A stretch of DNA of 64,000 bases from Clostridium tyrobutyricum DSM 2637 = ATCC 25755 = JCM 11008 (GCF_000359585.1 NZ_APMH01000002.1:62001-126000); one strand, 5' to 3'. Counted from the first letter of the stretch, positions 1-8,722 are shown. Notes: generated by a model from the sequence alone, not told the origin. Translations and numbers: made by a program.

Positions 1-2
1 CT

Positions 3-19
3 CTAAGGTATTTCCTTAG
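3..19. other. small hairpin at window edge
   Basis: CTAAGG and CCTTAG pair around a 5-nt loop at the extreme left end. It may be the terminator of a gene outside the window, but there is no clear T-run. Bases 20-173 show no gene. Confidence 0.3.
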
Positions 20-173
20 GACACTTATTATTCTATATAGTTTTTGTTACGGCTTAATGTCATATTGGTTAAGTATTTGTAAACAATTTATACCATTTTA
101 TGAATATTGTTAAAGAACAATTAGCATATGCCTGCTTATGAAAATAACTATTTAACAGCCTACCAAAATAAAA

Positions 174-662
174 TTATATTAATGGAATATAATATAAAAT
201 TATATCCGTATAACTTCCATCACCAAGCAAGTAACCAGCAGGAATAATACCAATACGATTAAATCCTATCTTTTCATACAGATGAATCGCACTTTGATTT
301 GTACTTACAACAGCATTAAACTGAAGAATGGAAAAATTCAATTCCCTTGCCTTGTCCATAGAATGGCGCACCAACTTTTCTCCAATATGCTCCCCCCTAT
401 AATTTGCACAAACAGCATATGAAGCATTTGCAATATGACTACAGCGTCCAATATTATTGGGGTGTAAAATATACAATCCCAAAATTTGATTATCACAAAC
501 AGCAACTGCTGTAAATGACTGAGATGCAAAAAATATTTCTGCCTCCTTTTCACTCATTTTTTCTATTTGAGGAAATGCTTTTGCTTCTTCAACTATATTA
601 TTCCAGATCCTTGTAATGCATGGTATGTCTTTATCAATATACTTACGTATTGTAATTTTCAT
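174..662 (-). CDS. GNAT family N-acetyltransferase
   Basis: Predicted acetyl-CoA-dependent N-acetyltransferase of 162 residues; the substrate cannot be told from sequence. The N-terminus is the typical GNAT opening (ITIRKYIDKD), followed by a central region with RGEHIGEKLVRHSMD, which matches the acetyl-CoA pyrophosphate-binding loop (Q/RxxGxG/A). The C-terminus has the usual LYEKIGFNRIG motif B. I place the start at 662 because AAGAAAGGA lies 9 nt upstream; two earlier in-frame ATGs (671, 686) overlap or precede that ribosome site. It is a single-gene unit, divergent from the gene that follows. Confidence 0.8.
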   Translation of the reverse strand: MKITIRKYIDKDIPCITRIWNNIVEEAKAFPQIEKMSEKEAEIFFASQSFTAVAVCDNQILGLYILHPNNIGRCSHIANASYAVCANYRGEHIGEKLVRHSMDKARELNFSILQFNAVVSTNQSAIHLYEKIGFNRIGIIPAGYLLGDGSYTDIILYYIPLI

Positions 663-978
663 CTTTGGCATTCCTTTCTTTATCATAACTATTGAATATC
701 GAAATTTACAAGAGATACTATATTAAATAAATTATATCATTATATTTCAAAAATAACCTTGAATGTGATGTATATAACAATGGTTACTAAAAGTAATCAG
801 TTTAATATACTCCTATTTTTTCCTGTAAGCATAGAATTTTTAGTTAATGTCACAGTTTTGTAAACAAATTAGTCGTATAAGTAATATTTTTGTAAATAAA
901 ACATGCAATTTCTAATATATAATAGGCTTATATGCAAAATTAATTACATCAACTATTTTATGTAATAGGGAGGGTGAT
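663..978. other. AT-rich intergenic region with one small palindrome
   Basis: About 300 bases between divergent genes, with no credible ORF. It should hold two divergent promoters. The only structure I see is an imperfect palindrome at 782-798 (GGTTACTAAAAGTAATC) that could be an operator. Confidence 0.4.
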
Positions 979-981
979 ATT

Positions 982-1938
982 ATTTATAAAATTATAATAC
1001 TATTATTTATTAATCTGATGATTTCATCAATAGCTAATCCAATTTTAAGGTGCAATAATAATAATAAAAATACTTTAAAAAGTTTATATAATACAACAAT
1101 AAAAGTATCTACCATAAGTAAAAATCCCAAAACCATTAATTTAAAATATACATCAGCAAAACCAATTTATACTTCTATAAATCTAAATTTTAACAAACCA
1201 GTTATAATAGCTCACCGTGCTGCAAGTGGTGCTGCCCCTGAAAATTCTATTCCTGCAATTGATGAAGCGTCAAAAATCGGATACTGGGGTGTAGAACTGG
1301 ATGTGTGTTCATCATCTGATGGAGTTTTATATTTGCTCCACGATGGTACACTTGATAGGACCACTAATAGTTATGGCCCAATATCGTCAAAAACTTCCAA
1401 GGAAATAGACAAGCTTGTGATCAATAAAGGCCCGAATATATCCAATTACCCAAACTTGAAATTGCCTAGATTTGAAGATGCTCTTTTAGAATGTAAAAAA
1501 TACAATCTTATACCGGTATTTGATATAAAATTTCTTAGCAACAAAACTAGAGATTTAAATACAATGTTAAGAATTATAAAAAAGCATAACTACAGCCATA
1601 AATTATTAATTCATTCATTTAACTATAAGGATTTAGAGTATCTTCGTAAAAGAGACAAAGGACTTATCTTGATGCCTATGGTAAACCCAAATAAAGAACT
1701 TTATGGCTATAGATATATAAAATCATTTAAATCTACTGAACTAGATTGTAATATTGACTATCTAAACAAGAATCTTATACATAAAGCCCATAAAGATGGG
1801 CTAAAAGTATTCTGCTGGACAATTGACAATCCTGAAGAACTTAAAAGGGCATTAAATCTAGGTGTAGATTTCATATACTCTGATAAATTTAATCCCAATG
1901 ACATAAATGCATATTATAGGCCTAAAACAATAAGATAA
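982..1938 (+). CDS. glycerophosphodiester phosphodiesterase, possibly exported (ATT start inferred)
   Basis: GDPD family, hydrolysing glycerophosphodiesters to glycerol-3-phosphate and an alcohol. Family motifs are all present: IIAHRAASG with PENS just after it, the metal-binding ELDV, and HDGTLDRTT; the C-terminal half carries VFCWTIDNPEELKRALNLGVD, typical of the barrel end. The first ATG is at 1018, but nothing resembling a ribosome site precedes it. A strong GGGAGGGTGAT at 968-978 lies 8 nt before an in-frame ATT at 982 (another ATT is at 979). Starting there adds a hydrophobic stretch (YKIIILLFINLMISSIA) that would act as a signal peptide or anchor, fitting an extracytoplasmic GDPD. The function is firm; the start is inference. 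Confidence 0.85.
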   Translation: MYKIIILLFINLMISSIANPILRCNNNNKNTLKSLYNTTIKVSTISKNPKTINLKYTSAKPIYTSINLNFNKPVIIAHRAASGAAPENSIPAIDEASKIGYWGVELDVCSSSDGVLYLLHDGTLDRTTNSYGPISSKTSKEIDKLVINKGPNISNYPNLKLPRFEDALLECKKYNLIPVFDIKFLSNKTRDLNTMLRIIKKHNYSHKLLIHSFNYKDLEYLRKRDKGLILMPMVNPNKELYGYRYIKSFKSTELDCNIDYLNKNLIHKAHKDGLKVFCWTIDNPEELKRALNLGVDFIYSDKFNPNDINAYYRPKTIR

Positions 1939-1942
1939 GTAA

Positions 1943-1975
1943 AAAATTCCAGCTTTAAAATCAGGTTGGAGTTTT
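1943..1975 (+). terminator. rho-independent terminator after the GDPD gene
   Basis: AAAATTCCA pairs with TGGAGTTTT (one G-T pair) around a loop of about 15 nt, ending in a short T-rich run directly after the stop codon. Confidence 0.55.
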
Positions 1976-2050
1976 CTATTTATGAAGGATTTTTAAAATT
2001 ATTGTCGAATATATCTATTTGGTTTTATTACATCGGAGGGAATGTGAGCA

Positions 2051-2917
2051 ATGGTCAAAATTTTATTAATTATACTCGTTATCTTTGCACTATACTTTTT
2101 ACTTGTATTTTTCAAAGACTATGTACAAAGATTAAAGGATAAAGAAGTAGACAATAAAAAATTTTTTATATTTGGAATAACAGGTTTTATAGCAAATTTT
2201 TTTGATACTCTTGGAATAGGGAGTTTTGCAATTTTAACTACACTTTTAAAAAACCTCAAACTTACTGAAGACAGACTCATACCAGGTACACTAAATGTAG
2301 CTTGTTCCATACCTGTAGTAGTTGAATCCCTTATATTTATAACTATAGTTAAAGTAAACGTATTTACTTTAGTGTCCATGATTATATCAGCTACAATTGG
2401 CGCTATTTTAGGAGCTTCATTTATATCAAAATTAAATGAAAGGAAAATTCAGATAGGAATGGGTTCAGCCCTCCTAATAGTGGCATTTATAATGTTTTCA
2501 GGACAGATAAATTTAATGCCCTCTGGAGGAAATGCTACTGAATTAACTGGAATACGTCTGGTTATAGGTTTAATAGGAAATTTCATATTTGGAGCTCTTA
2601 TGACTGTTGGCATAGGAATTTATGCTCCCTGCATGGCATTGGTATTTGCCCTTGGCATGAGCCCAAGAGTAACATTTCCCGTTATGATGGGATCATGTGC
2701 ATTTTTAGAAATTGCCGCTTCAATAAAATTTGTAAAAGAAAAATCTTATGATATAAGAGTTCCGATTCCAACTATGATATTTGGAAGTATTGGTGTCATA
2801 ATAGCTGCATACATAGTTAAAACATTGCCTGTTTTTATACTCAAGTGGGTACTTATAGTAGTCATAGTATATACCTCGATAATCATGTTCAGATCTTCAA
2901 AACATAACTCCAAATAA
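2051..2917 (+). CDS. TauE/SafE family sulfite/anion exporter
   Basis: Membrane protein of 288 residues with about eight hydrophobic segments, of the TauE/SafE (DUF81) permease family. These export sulfite, sulfoacetate or related organic anions, or import sulfur compounds; the substrate here is unknown. The N-terminal repeat has the typical GFIANFFDTLGIGSFA element and the second repeat FGALMTVGIGIYAPCMALVFALG, consistent with the internal duplication of the family. ATG at 2051 follows GGAGGG by 10 nt. It lies about 110 bases after the GDPD gene and ends at a shared bidirectional terminator. Confidence 0.85.
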   Translation: MVKILLIILVIFALYFLLVFFKDYVQRLKDKEVDNKKFFIFGITGFIANFFDTLGIGSFAILTTLLKNLKLTEDRLIPGTLNVACSIPVVVESLIFITIVKVNVFTLVSMIISATIGAILGASFISKLNERKIQIGMGSALLIVAFIMFSGQINLMPSGGNATELTGIRLVIGLIGNFIFGALMTVGIGIYAPCMALVFALGMSPRVTFPVMMGSCAFLEIAASIKFVKEKSYDIRVPIPTMIFGSIGVIIAAYIVKTLPVFILKWVLIVVIVYTSIIMFRSSKHNSK

Positions 2918-2928
2918 ATCTATATAAA

Positions 2929-2970
2929 AATATCCAACCTTGGTATAAGATTATATTAAGGTTAGATATT
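2929..2970. terminator. bidirectional terminator between the TauE-like gene and smpB
   Basis: AATATCCAACCTT and AAGGTTAGATATT form a 13-bp stem with one mismatch between two convergent genes. Confidence 0.75.
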
Positions 2971-2999
2971 ATATGATTAATATATATTTATCTCTTCAG

Positions 3000-3470
3000 T
3001 TATCTATATCTTTCTTTCATTTGCCTGTCTATATCCCTCTTGGCTGCCTTTTCCATAAGAGAATTTCTCTTGTCATAGTCTCTTTTACCTTTGGCAACCG
3101 CCAAATTTACTTTTACGCGTCCATGCTTAAGATAGAGAGACATTGGAACCAGGGTATACCCTTTTTGGGCTGTATATCCAAGAAGCTTCGATATTTCAGA
3201 TTTATGAAGTAGTAACTTTCTCGTCCTCAAAGGATCCTTGTTAAAAATATTTCCCTTTTCGTAAGGGCTTATATGCATATTTTTTACATATATCTCACCA
3301 TTCATTATATCTGCATAACTATCCTTCAGGTTTGCCTTTCCTTCTCTTATGGACTTTACTTCCGTTCCTACGAGTTCAATTCCAGCTTCCATTGATTCCT
3401 CAATAAAATAATCATGCCTTGCCTTTCTATTTTCAGCCAGGGTACTTCTCCCTGTCTTCTTTTTAGTCAA
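3000..3470 (-). CDS. smpB: SsrA-binding protein SmpB
   Basis: Binds tmRNA and delivers it to stalled ribosomes for trans-translation. The 156 residues show the family signature [15 protein letters not shown], the [19 protein letters not shown] core and the basic C-terminal tail ([17 protein letters not shown]). The TTG start at 3470 is chosen because AAAGGGG lies 8 nt upstream; a GTG at 3479 overlaps that ribosome site. It is the last gene of a secG-rnr-smpB run, an arrangement common in Firmicutes. The tmRNA gene itself is not in the window. Confidence 0.95.
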   Translation of the reverse strand: MTKKKTGRSTLAENRKARHDYFIEESMEAGIELVGTEVKSIREGKANLKDSYADIMNGEIYVKNMHISPYEKGNIFNKDPLRTRKLLLHKSEISKLLGYTAQKGYTLVPMSLYLKHGRVKVNLAVAKGKRDYDKRNSLMEKAAKRDIDRQMKERYR

Positions 3471-3506
3471 CCATATCACCCCTTTACAAAGTTCAAATAT
3501 TAAAGT

Positions 3507-5642
3507 TTAAATTTGCTCTTTGATATTTTTTTCATCTTTAATCATCTCAAAATAAATTTCATGAGCTGCCATATCAACTTTGAGCACCCTTACCCTAACT
3601 TCATCCCCCAATTTATAGATATTCCTGGTCTTCTCCCCTACAAGTGACAAATGCCTGTCATCATATATATAATAATCGTCAGTCATAGTACTTAGATGAA
3701 TCAATCCTTCAATTGTATTTTCAAGCTCCACAAACATTCCAAAATTGGTAACAGAGGATACTATACCATTGTATTCTTCTCCTATTCTCTTACTCATGTA
3801 TTCAGCCTTCTTCAAGTCATCCACTTCTCGTTCAGCATCCTGTGCCACCCTCTCCATTTCTGAAGATTGCTTTGAAGCATATTCAACTTTTACATTCAAT
3901 CTCTTTACTTCTTTTTCATCCAGTTTACCATTTATTAATTCCTTTATTATCCTGTGAATGATTAAATCCGGATACCTTCTTATTGGAGATGTAAAATGGC
4001 AGTAATACCTTGCCGCCAGGCCAAAATGTCCTATACATTTAGAAGAATATCTTGCCTGTTTCATGGATCTTAAAAGAAGTGTACTGACTACTGTCTCTTC
4101 CTTTTTGCCCTTTACCTTTTCTATAATTTCCTGAAGTGCCTTTGGATGAACTTCCTGTCCCCACTTTATAGTGTACCCCAAGTTGTGTACAAACTCATTA
4201 AAGTACATCAACTTTTCTTCATCAGGGTCTTCATGTATTCTATATACGAAAGGCATATTGCTCCAGAACATATGCTCAGCTATAGTTTCATTACATACAA
4301 GCATAAATTCCTCTATTATGCGATTTGAAATTCCTCTTTCATAAGGCTTTATTTCTACAGGTTTTCCCAGATCGTCAAGTATTATACTGCATTCTTGAAA
4401 ATCAAAGTCTACAGCTCCCCTAAGTATTCTCTTCTTATACAATATGTCGGCAAGTTTTCCCATAAGCTGGAATGTACCTGTCAGATAACTATATCTGCTT
4501 ATCACCTTGTCGTCTTCACCTTTTAATATCTTGGTAACATCTGTATATGTCATTCTTTCACTTGTTCTTATTATGCTCTCCACAATTTTATGGTCTACTA
4601 CCTTGCCTGTATCATCTATTTCCATAAAACAGCTTAAAGTAAGTCTGTCAACTTTAGGGTTCAAACTGCATATTCCATTTGACAATTTTTTAGGGAGCAT
4701 AGGTATGACCCTATCTATTAAATATACAGAAGTTCCCCTCTTAAGTGCTTCTTTATCCAATGGGCTTCTATCTGTTACATAGTTGGAAACATCTGCTATG
4801 TGAACTCCTAAATAAAAATTACCATTTGGAAGCTTTTCAATAGATATGGCATCATCCAAGTCCTTTGCATCTTCACCATCTATTGTGACTATTGTAAGAT
4901 CCCTTAAATCCTCTCTTCTTTCATATTCCTCCTCTGGAATTTCATTTGGTATATTATCTGCATAGCTTTCAACTTTTGCAGGGAACTCTTCAGGAAGACC
5001 ATTCTTTTTGATTATGGTCAATATGTCTATTCCCTTTTCAGTCTTCTTTCCAAGTACGTTTATTACCTTCCCTTCTGGATTTCTTCTCCCATCAGGCCAC
5101 TGAACTATCTCCACAATAACTACTTCCCCGGTTTTTGCCCCTTTTTTGCAATTCTTGGGTATAAATATATCCTGATATATTCTCTTTTCTTCTGGCACTA
5201 CAAATCCAAAATTTCTGCTGTCCTCATAAATACCTATAATAGTCTTGTTAGCCCTTTCAAGTATCCTTATTATTTCTCCTTCACATTTTTTTCCGCTGTT
5301 TTCTTCTTTTAAAACTCTTACCATTACCTTGTCTTTGTTCATGGCACCATTCACACCGGAAATAGGTATAAATATATCGGTTCCCTCTTCAGGAATTACG
5401 AATCCATAACCTTTTTGATGCCCTTGAAACTTTCCTACTACAAGTCCCATTCTCTCAGGTACACCGTATTTATTGGTCCTTGTCTTAACTACCCGTCCGT
5501 CCTTTTCCATATTTCTAAGTATCTTCTTGAATTCCTTTTTTTCATCTTTTTTTATACCGAAAATTTTTTCCAATTCCTTTATATCTGTAGGCTTATATGC
5601 CTTTTCTCTCATAAAATTTAAAATTGCTTCTGTTATATTCAT
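3507..5642 (-). CDS. rnr: ribonuclease R
   Basis: 3'-5' exoribonuclease of the RNB family, degrading structured RNA and acting with SmpB/tmRNA on non-stop mRNAs. The 711 residues read in order: an N-terminal winged helix (about 1-65), two cold-shock RNA-binding domains (about 70-215), the RNB catalytic domain with the aspartate motif DGEDAKDLDDA (near residue 260), and a C-terminal S1 domain (about 625-705, GIVSSVTNFGMFVELENTIE). ATG at 5642 follows GGTGG by 7 nt. A terminator separates it from secG, so it probably also has its own promoter; smpB follows after 36 bases. Confidence 0.95.
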   Translation of the reverse strand: MNITEAILNFMREKAYKPTDIKELEKIFGIKKDEKKEFKKILRNMEKDGRVVKTRTNKYGVPERMGLVVGKFQGHQKGYGFVIPEEGTDIFIPISGVNGAMNKDKVMVRVLKEENSGKKCEGEIIRILERANKTIIGIYEDSRNFGFVVPEEKRIYQDIFIPKNCKKGAKTGEVVIVEIVQWPDGRRNPEGKVINVLGKKTEKGIDILTIIKKNGLPEEFPAKVESYADNIPNEIPEEEYERREDLRDLTIVTIDGEDAKDLDDAISIEKLPNGNFYLGVHIADVSNYVTDRSPLDKEALKRGTSVYLIDRVIPMLPKKLSNGICSLNPKVDRLTLSCFMEIDDTGKVVDHKIVESIIRTSERMTYTDVTKILKGEDDKVISRYSYLTGTFQLMGKLADILYKKRILRGAVDFDFQECSIILDDLGKPVEIKPYERGISNRIIEEFMLVCNETIAEHMFWSNMPFVYRIHEDPDEEKLMYFNEFVHNLGYTIKWGQEVHPKALQEIIEKVKGKKEETVVSTLLLRSMKQARYSSKCIGHFGLAARYYCHFTSPIRRYPDLIIHRIIKELINGKLDEKEVKRLNVKVEYASKQSSEMERVAQDAEREVDDLKKAEYMSKRIGEEYNGIVSSVTNFGMFVELENTIEGLIHLSTMTDDYYIYDDRHLSLVGEKTRNIYKLGDEVRVRVLKVDMAAHEIYFEMIKDEKNIKEQI

Positions 5643-5793
5643 ATATTCACCACCTTTTATTATGTTGGTACAATTTCACTAAAAATATTCAATATTTTTA
5701 TAAACATATCCACTATTTACATTATACTTCTGAACTTAACCCTCGTATATAATTTTTTAAAAGTAATTCCAAACCCGAAGAAAACAATTATAT

Positions 5794-5834
5794 AAAAAAA
5801 TGAATACCTCAGAATCTAAACTCTGCTGTATTCA
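5794..5834 (-). terminator. terminator between secG and rnr
   Basis: Read on the minus strand, TGAATAC..CAGA pairs with TCTG..GTATTCA (2-nt internal loops), followed by T7. It would stop most secG transcripts before rnr. Confidence 0.75.
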
Positions 5835-5842
5835 CGGTATAC

Positions 5843-6076
5843 CTACTTTATTAAATACTGAATTATACACAACACTGCAAAAATTATAGCTAAAATCACA
5901 GTCAATCTTGAAAGCATGGCTTCTGAAGTTCTTGATTTATTTTTGGAATAAAAACTCTCGCCAGCCCCACCTGATATAAATCCGCTTAACCCATTGGTCT
6001 TTCCAGGCTGTACCAATACTACAGCTATTAAAAGTACTGCTATTATAACTTGCACTACCAAAACAAAAGTATGCAC
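5843..6076 (-). CDS. secG: preprotein translocase subunit SecG
   Basis: Small membrane subunit of the SecYEG channel. The 77 residues hold two hydrophobic segments (about 5-24 and 56-75) joined by the conserved loop VLVQPGKTNGLSGFISGGAG, with the family motif GGAGESFYSKNKSR. A ribosome site (GGAGGGCGA in the transcript) lies just upstream of the ATG. It leads the secG-rnr-smpB group, but a terminator follows directly. Confidence 0.93.
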   Translation of the reverse strand: MHTFVLVVQVIIAVLLIAVVLVQPGKTNGLSGFISGGAGESFYSKNKSRTSEAMLSRLTVILAIIFAVLCIIQYLIK

Positions 6077-6157
6077 GAAATCGCCCTCCTAATTATCAAC
6101 TAACAACGCTATTGACATAACATACATTTTATCACATATAAAGCCTAATTTCAATTT

Positions 6158-7369
6158 TTAAAAGTATATATCTGAAAATTCCATATTTATCTTGTTTAAA
6201 CTGCTATCACTATCAATAGCTATTTCATCATGATTTTCAGATACATTTTTTGCAGGTAAATTTACTATAAATTCACTTCCGACCCCCAGTTTGCTTTTCA
6301 CATCTATAGTTCCTCCATGCAATTCTACAAATGATTTTACAAGATAGAGGCCTATGCCGCTTCCTTCACATGGCCTTCTAAGGCTTTTATTAACCTGGCC
6401 GAATCTTTCAAATATCAGTTTTATCTTATCTTGAGGAATACCTATGCCTGTATCTTTAAATTTAATGAGGACATGATCATTTTCATCTACTATATTTACA
6501 AATATCTTACCGCCTTTATCAGTAAATTTTATTGAATTGGAAAGAAGATTCAATACTATTCTTTCCATTTTGTCTGTATCTATAGCTACTATCTTTTCCT
6601 CAGTATCAGTATCAAAAATCAATTGTATACCCTTTTCATCCAAATAAGGAACTATGGATTGTGTTATATTCTCTACAAAGCTTACAATGTTGCTATTATG
6701 TAGACTAAGTTTTAAAAATCCAGAGTTGAGTTTTGTAACATCAAGTAGATTTTCTATAAGCCTCATAAGTCTGTAACAATTTTGCTTAACTATTTGCAAA
6801 TATTTCTTTTCCTTTACTACATAGTTTTTTGAAGTTAAATCATCATTCATATCCAATACCTGAACAGCTGAGAAAATAACATTAAGGGGTGTTTTTAGTT
6901 CATGGGAAACATTTGACAGGAATTCTGTAATGAGCTTGTTTAACTCCCTGCTTTCATTTAATAACTTAATACTTTTTTGAACATCTTTTTCAAGCTTTTG
7001 AATTTGTTTTTCCGAACTAATATCATGTATTCTGGTAAGTACAGTAGGCTTGCCTTCATATGTAAAATATGTTGAGGTATTTCTTATTAATAGCATATTA
7101 CCATTAATGTCCACTATTTCCTGATCAAAGGTATAATTAGTCTTCTTTTTAATATATATATTATTATATATTCCGTTTACCAATTCTCTATTATCCTTTG
7201 GTATTATATCATCCATACTTATATCCTTAATACTATTATATTGAGATATCCCTATAATTTTAGCTGCACTTTCATTTAAAAATATAATTTTCCCAAATCT
7301 ATGCACAATAATTGAATCTCTTGAATTTTCTATCAACAGATTATAACAGGCCTTGTTTTTCAATATCAT
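6158..7369 (-). CDS. orphan sensor histidine kinase, C-terminal part (PAS-HisKA-HATPase), split by frameshift
   Basis: Kinase half of a sensor. From ATG 7369 (403 residues): PAS domain about 8-120; HisKA dimerisation domain with H-box SHELKTPLN (phospho-acceptor His156); HATPase with N-box LLNLLSNSIKFTDKGG, DTGIGIPQDK and GSGIGLYLVKSF. The reading frame is open upstream of 7369 to the A7 run at 7437-7443, encoding a charged linker that would join the membrane protein just upstream, and no good ribosome site precedes 7369. It is therefore most likely the second half of one kinase interrupted by a frameshift. No response regulator is adjacent. The kinase is HisKA type, not the GHKL type of classical AgrC; orphan clostridial kinases of this kind often phosphorylate Spo0A (inference here). 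Confidence 0.85.
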   Translation of the reverse strand: MILKNKACYNLLIENSRDSIIVHRFGKIIFLNESAAKIIGISQYNSIKDISMDDIIPKDNRELVNGIYNNIYIKKKTNYTFDQEIVDINGNMLLIRNTSTYFTYEGKPTVLTRIHDISSEKQIQKLEKDVQKSIKLLNESRELNKLITEFLSNVSHELKTPLNVIFSAVQVLDMNDDLTSKNYVVKEKKYLQIVKQNCYRLMRLIENLLDVTKLNSGFLKLSLHNSNIVSFVENITQSIVPYLDEKGIQLIFDTDTEEKIVAIDTDKMERIVLNLLSNSIKFTDKGGKIFVNIVDENDHVLIKFKDTGIGIPQDKIKLIFERFGQVNKSLRRPCEGSGIGLYLVKSFVELHGGTIDVKSKLGVGSEFIVNLPAKNVSENHDEIAIDSDSSLNKINMEFSDIYF

Positions 7370-7416
7370 ATCTTCTATTCTTTTTCGCTTAATATCCTGA
7401 ATATTTATTTTGCTAT

Positions 7417-8022
7417 TTAAATTTTCAAGTTCAATATTTTTTTCCTTATACTCTCATCTTCGATCTCCACATAGTGGCCTAATGGCCAGGCTGTAAGCAC
7501 ATATACTGCAGCTACAATCAGATCATTTTGGAATTGGAAGTTAACCCCAGAACTTGAAACTGGAACATATATCAAGTCTATGACCAGTACTGATACTGCT
7601 GACACCAAGGCTGTAATCATTCCATGTTTTATTCCAAGCTGAAGAGTGGCTGTAATAATTATAAACAAAAACATGAATTTATATTCAGATACACTGGATC
7701 TGCACATTATATCCAATACAGAATACAATGCTATAAAAATAAAGTTTTCAACTATCTCTATGGTTCTAGTATTTCTGAAATTAAGTATTTTTACAGAAAA
7801 AAAAGACCATGCAATATATATTAAAATTATGGAACAAATCAACACCTGAACTGTAAATACATTGGGAAATGCATTATTCATATTCAAATATATGTTCTTT
7901 GTAGAAATTCTGTTATAAACTATAATATAACAGAACAATAGGGAAACCAATTTTACAATGGATATAATATTGTATATCTTCTTTCGTTTCATATCCTCCA
8001 AATATCTCATATAATTACACAT
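7417..8022 (-). CDS. membrane sensor domain of the split histidine kinase (N-terminal part)
   Basis: 201 residues with about five or six hydrophobic segments and a C-terminal helix (EIEDESIRKK) that would enter a cytoplasmic coiled coil. It ends soon after an A7 run (7437-7443); a -1 shift there reads on into the kinase ORF as RKKNIELENLNSKINIQD, giving a single protein of about 620 residues with a membrane sensor, PAS and kinase. The start is unsure: ATG 8022 lacks a ribosome site, while GGAGG near 7996 sits too close to the ATG of MKRKK. It lies 58 bases after agrD across a hairpin, so peptide sensing is the obvious inferred role. Confidence 0.7.
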   Translation of the reverse strand: MCNYMRYLEDMKRKKIYNIISIVKLVSLLFCYIIVYNRISTKNIYLNMNNAFPNVFTVQVLICSIILIYIAWSFFSVKILNFRNTRTIEIVENFIFIALYSVLDIMCRSSVSEYKFMFLFIIITATLQLGIKHGMITALVSAVSVLVIDLIYVPVSSSGVNFQFQNDLIVAAVYVLTAWPLGHYVEIEDESIRKKILNLKI

Positions 8023-8043
8023 CCGTATCTTAAAATTTATAAG

Positions 8044-8068
8044 AAGTATAGGAATACTTCCTATACTT
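8044..8068 (-). other. hairpin between agrD and the sensor gene
   Basis: AAGTATAGGAA and TTCCTATACTT form a perfect 11-bp stem with a 3-nt loop. No strong T-run follows on the minus strand, so it looks like an attenuator or an mRNA-stabilising hairpin at the 3' end of the agrD message rather than a full terminator. Confidence 0.6.
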
Positions 8069-8080
8069 CACTCCATGATG

Positions 8081-8221
8081 TTATTTCTTATGTCTCATGC
8101 ACTCAGGCTCTTTAGGTTGATATGCTGAGAGAACACATGCTGAATTATGTGTGGAAAATGCTGCATGAATAAATATTTTTTTGCTTAACTTGGCTACAGT
8201 TTTTTTAATTGAAATTTTCAT
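8081..8221 (-). CDS. agrD: AgrD-type cyclic thiolactone autoinducer peptide precursor
   Basis: 46-residue precursor. It begins MKISIKKTVAKLSKK, a basic amphipathic leader, and continues IFIHAAFSTHNSA before the core cysteine C29 in ACVLSAYQPKEPE. The YQPKEPE tail with charged end (CMRHKK) is the AgrB recognition element of clostridial AgrDs. By analogy with C. perfringens (ring ending before H/YQP), the ring would be C-V-L-S-A; this is inference. A second Cys (C41) in the tail is unusual. GGAGATGATATACT precedes the ATG. Two genes upstream is its likely processing enzyme AgrB. Confidence 0.85.
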   Translation of the reverse strand: MKISIKKTVAKLSKKIFIHAAFSTHNSACVLSAYQPKEPECMRHKK

Positions 8222-8254
8222 AGTATATCATCTCCAAAATTTTATATTAAAATA

Positions 8255-8722
8255 TTAAAATAAATTATTTTCTCTTTTCCTGTAAAGTACTTTATAACAA
8301 ATTATTATACCTATAAAGAATAAAATCATAGATGGCATAAAATATATGTTCTTAAACAAATCATCATTTAATATTGTACTTACATTTTGTCCAAATATAT
8401 GATTTAATACTACAGTATTTAATTGTTCACTTGCTGAAAGCATAGCCATTAAAATCAGAGAATATGCAATACTTTTAGCAAATGGAATCTTATTTATTTT
8501 TATACATAGTGTCACATACACAAGTATATTTAAAATAGTGTGAATTCCAAACTGTATTGGAAGCAATCTTATAGAATATACTGCGAAAGAAAAAATAACA
8601 GTACTGGCAATTATACGATTTCTATCAAATTTTTTATGACAGAACAAATATACAGCAAATACAAACAAAAATGATTCTGGAAATGTTCTCAATAATAAAT
8701 CTAATAAAGATATTTTAAGCAT
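8255..8722 (-). CDS. agr-associated membrane protein (paralogue B)
   Basis: 155-residue integral membrane protein with about five hydrophobic segments, between agrB and agrD. Its N-terminal motif LLDLLLRTFPESFLFV and the central RLLPIQFGIHTILN are nearly the same as in the paralogue upstream of agrB (9445-9939). The pattern resembles the transmembrane region seen at the front of some clostridial AgrC/GHKL kinases, but no kinase domain follows. The start at 8722 follows GGGGAG by about 9 nt; an upstream ATG (8776) has no ribosome site. The function is unknown; an accessory sensor or an AgrB/AIP partner is possible. Confidence 0.75.
   Translation of the reverse strand: MLKISLLDLLLRTFPESFLFVFAVYLFCHKKFDRNRIIASTVIFSFAVYSIRLLPIQFGIHTILNILVYVTLCIKINKIPFAKSIAYSLILMAMLSASEQLNTVVLNHIFGQNVSTILNDDLFKNIYFMPSMILFFIGIIICYKVLYRKRENNLF

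Noticed and set aside
3000-3500. tmRNA gene expected near smpB
   Set aside because: Only about 80 bases lie downstream of smpB and they hold a terminator; no tmRNA-like ends were found.
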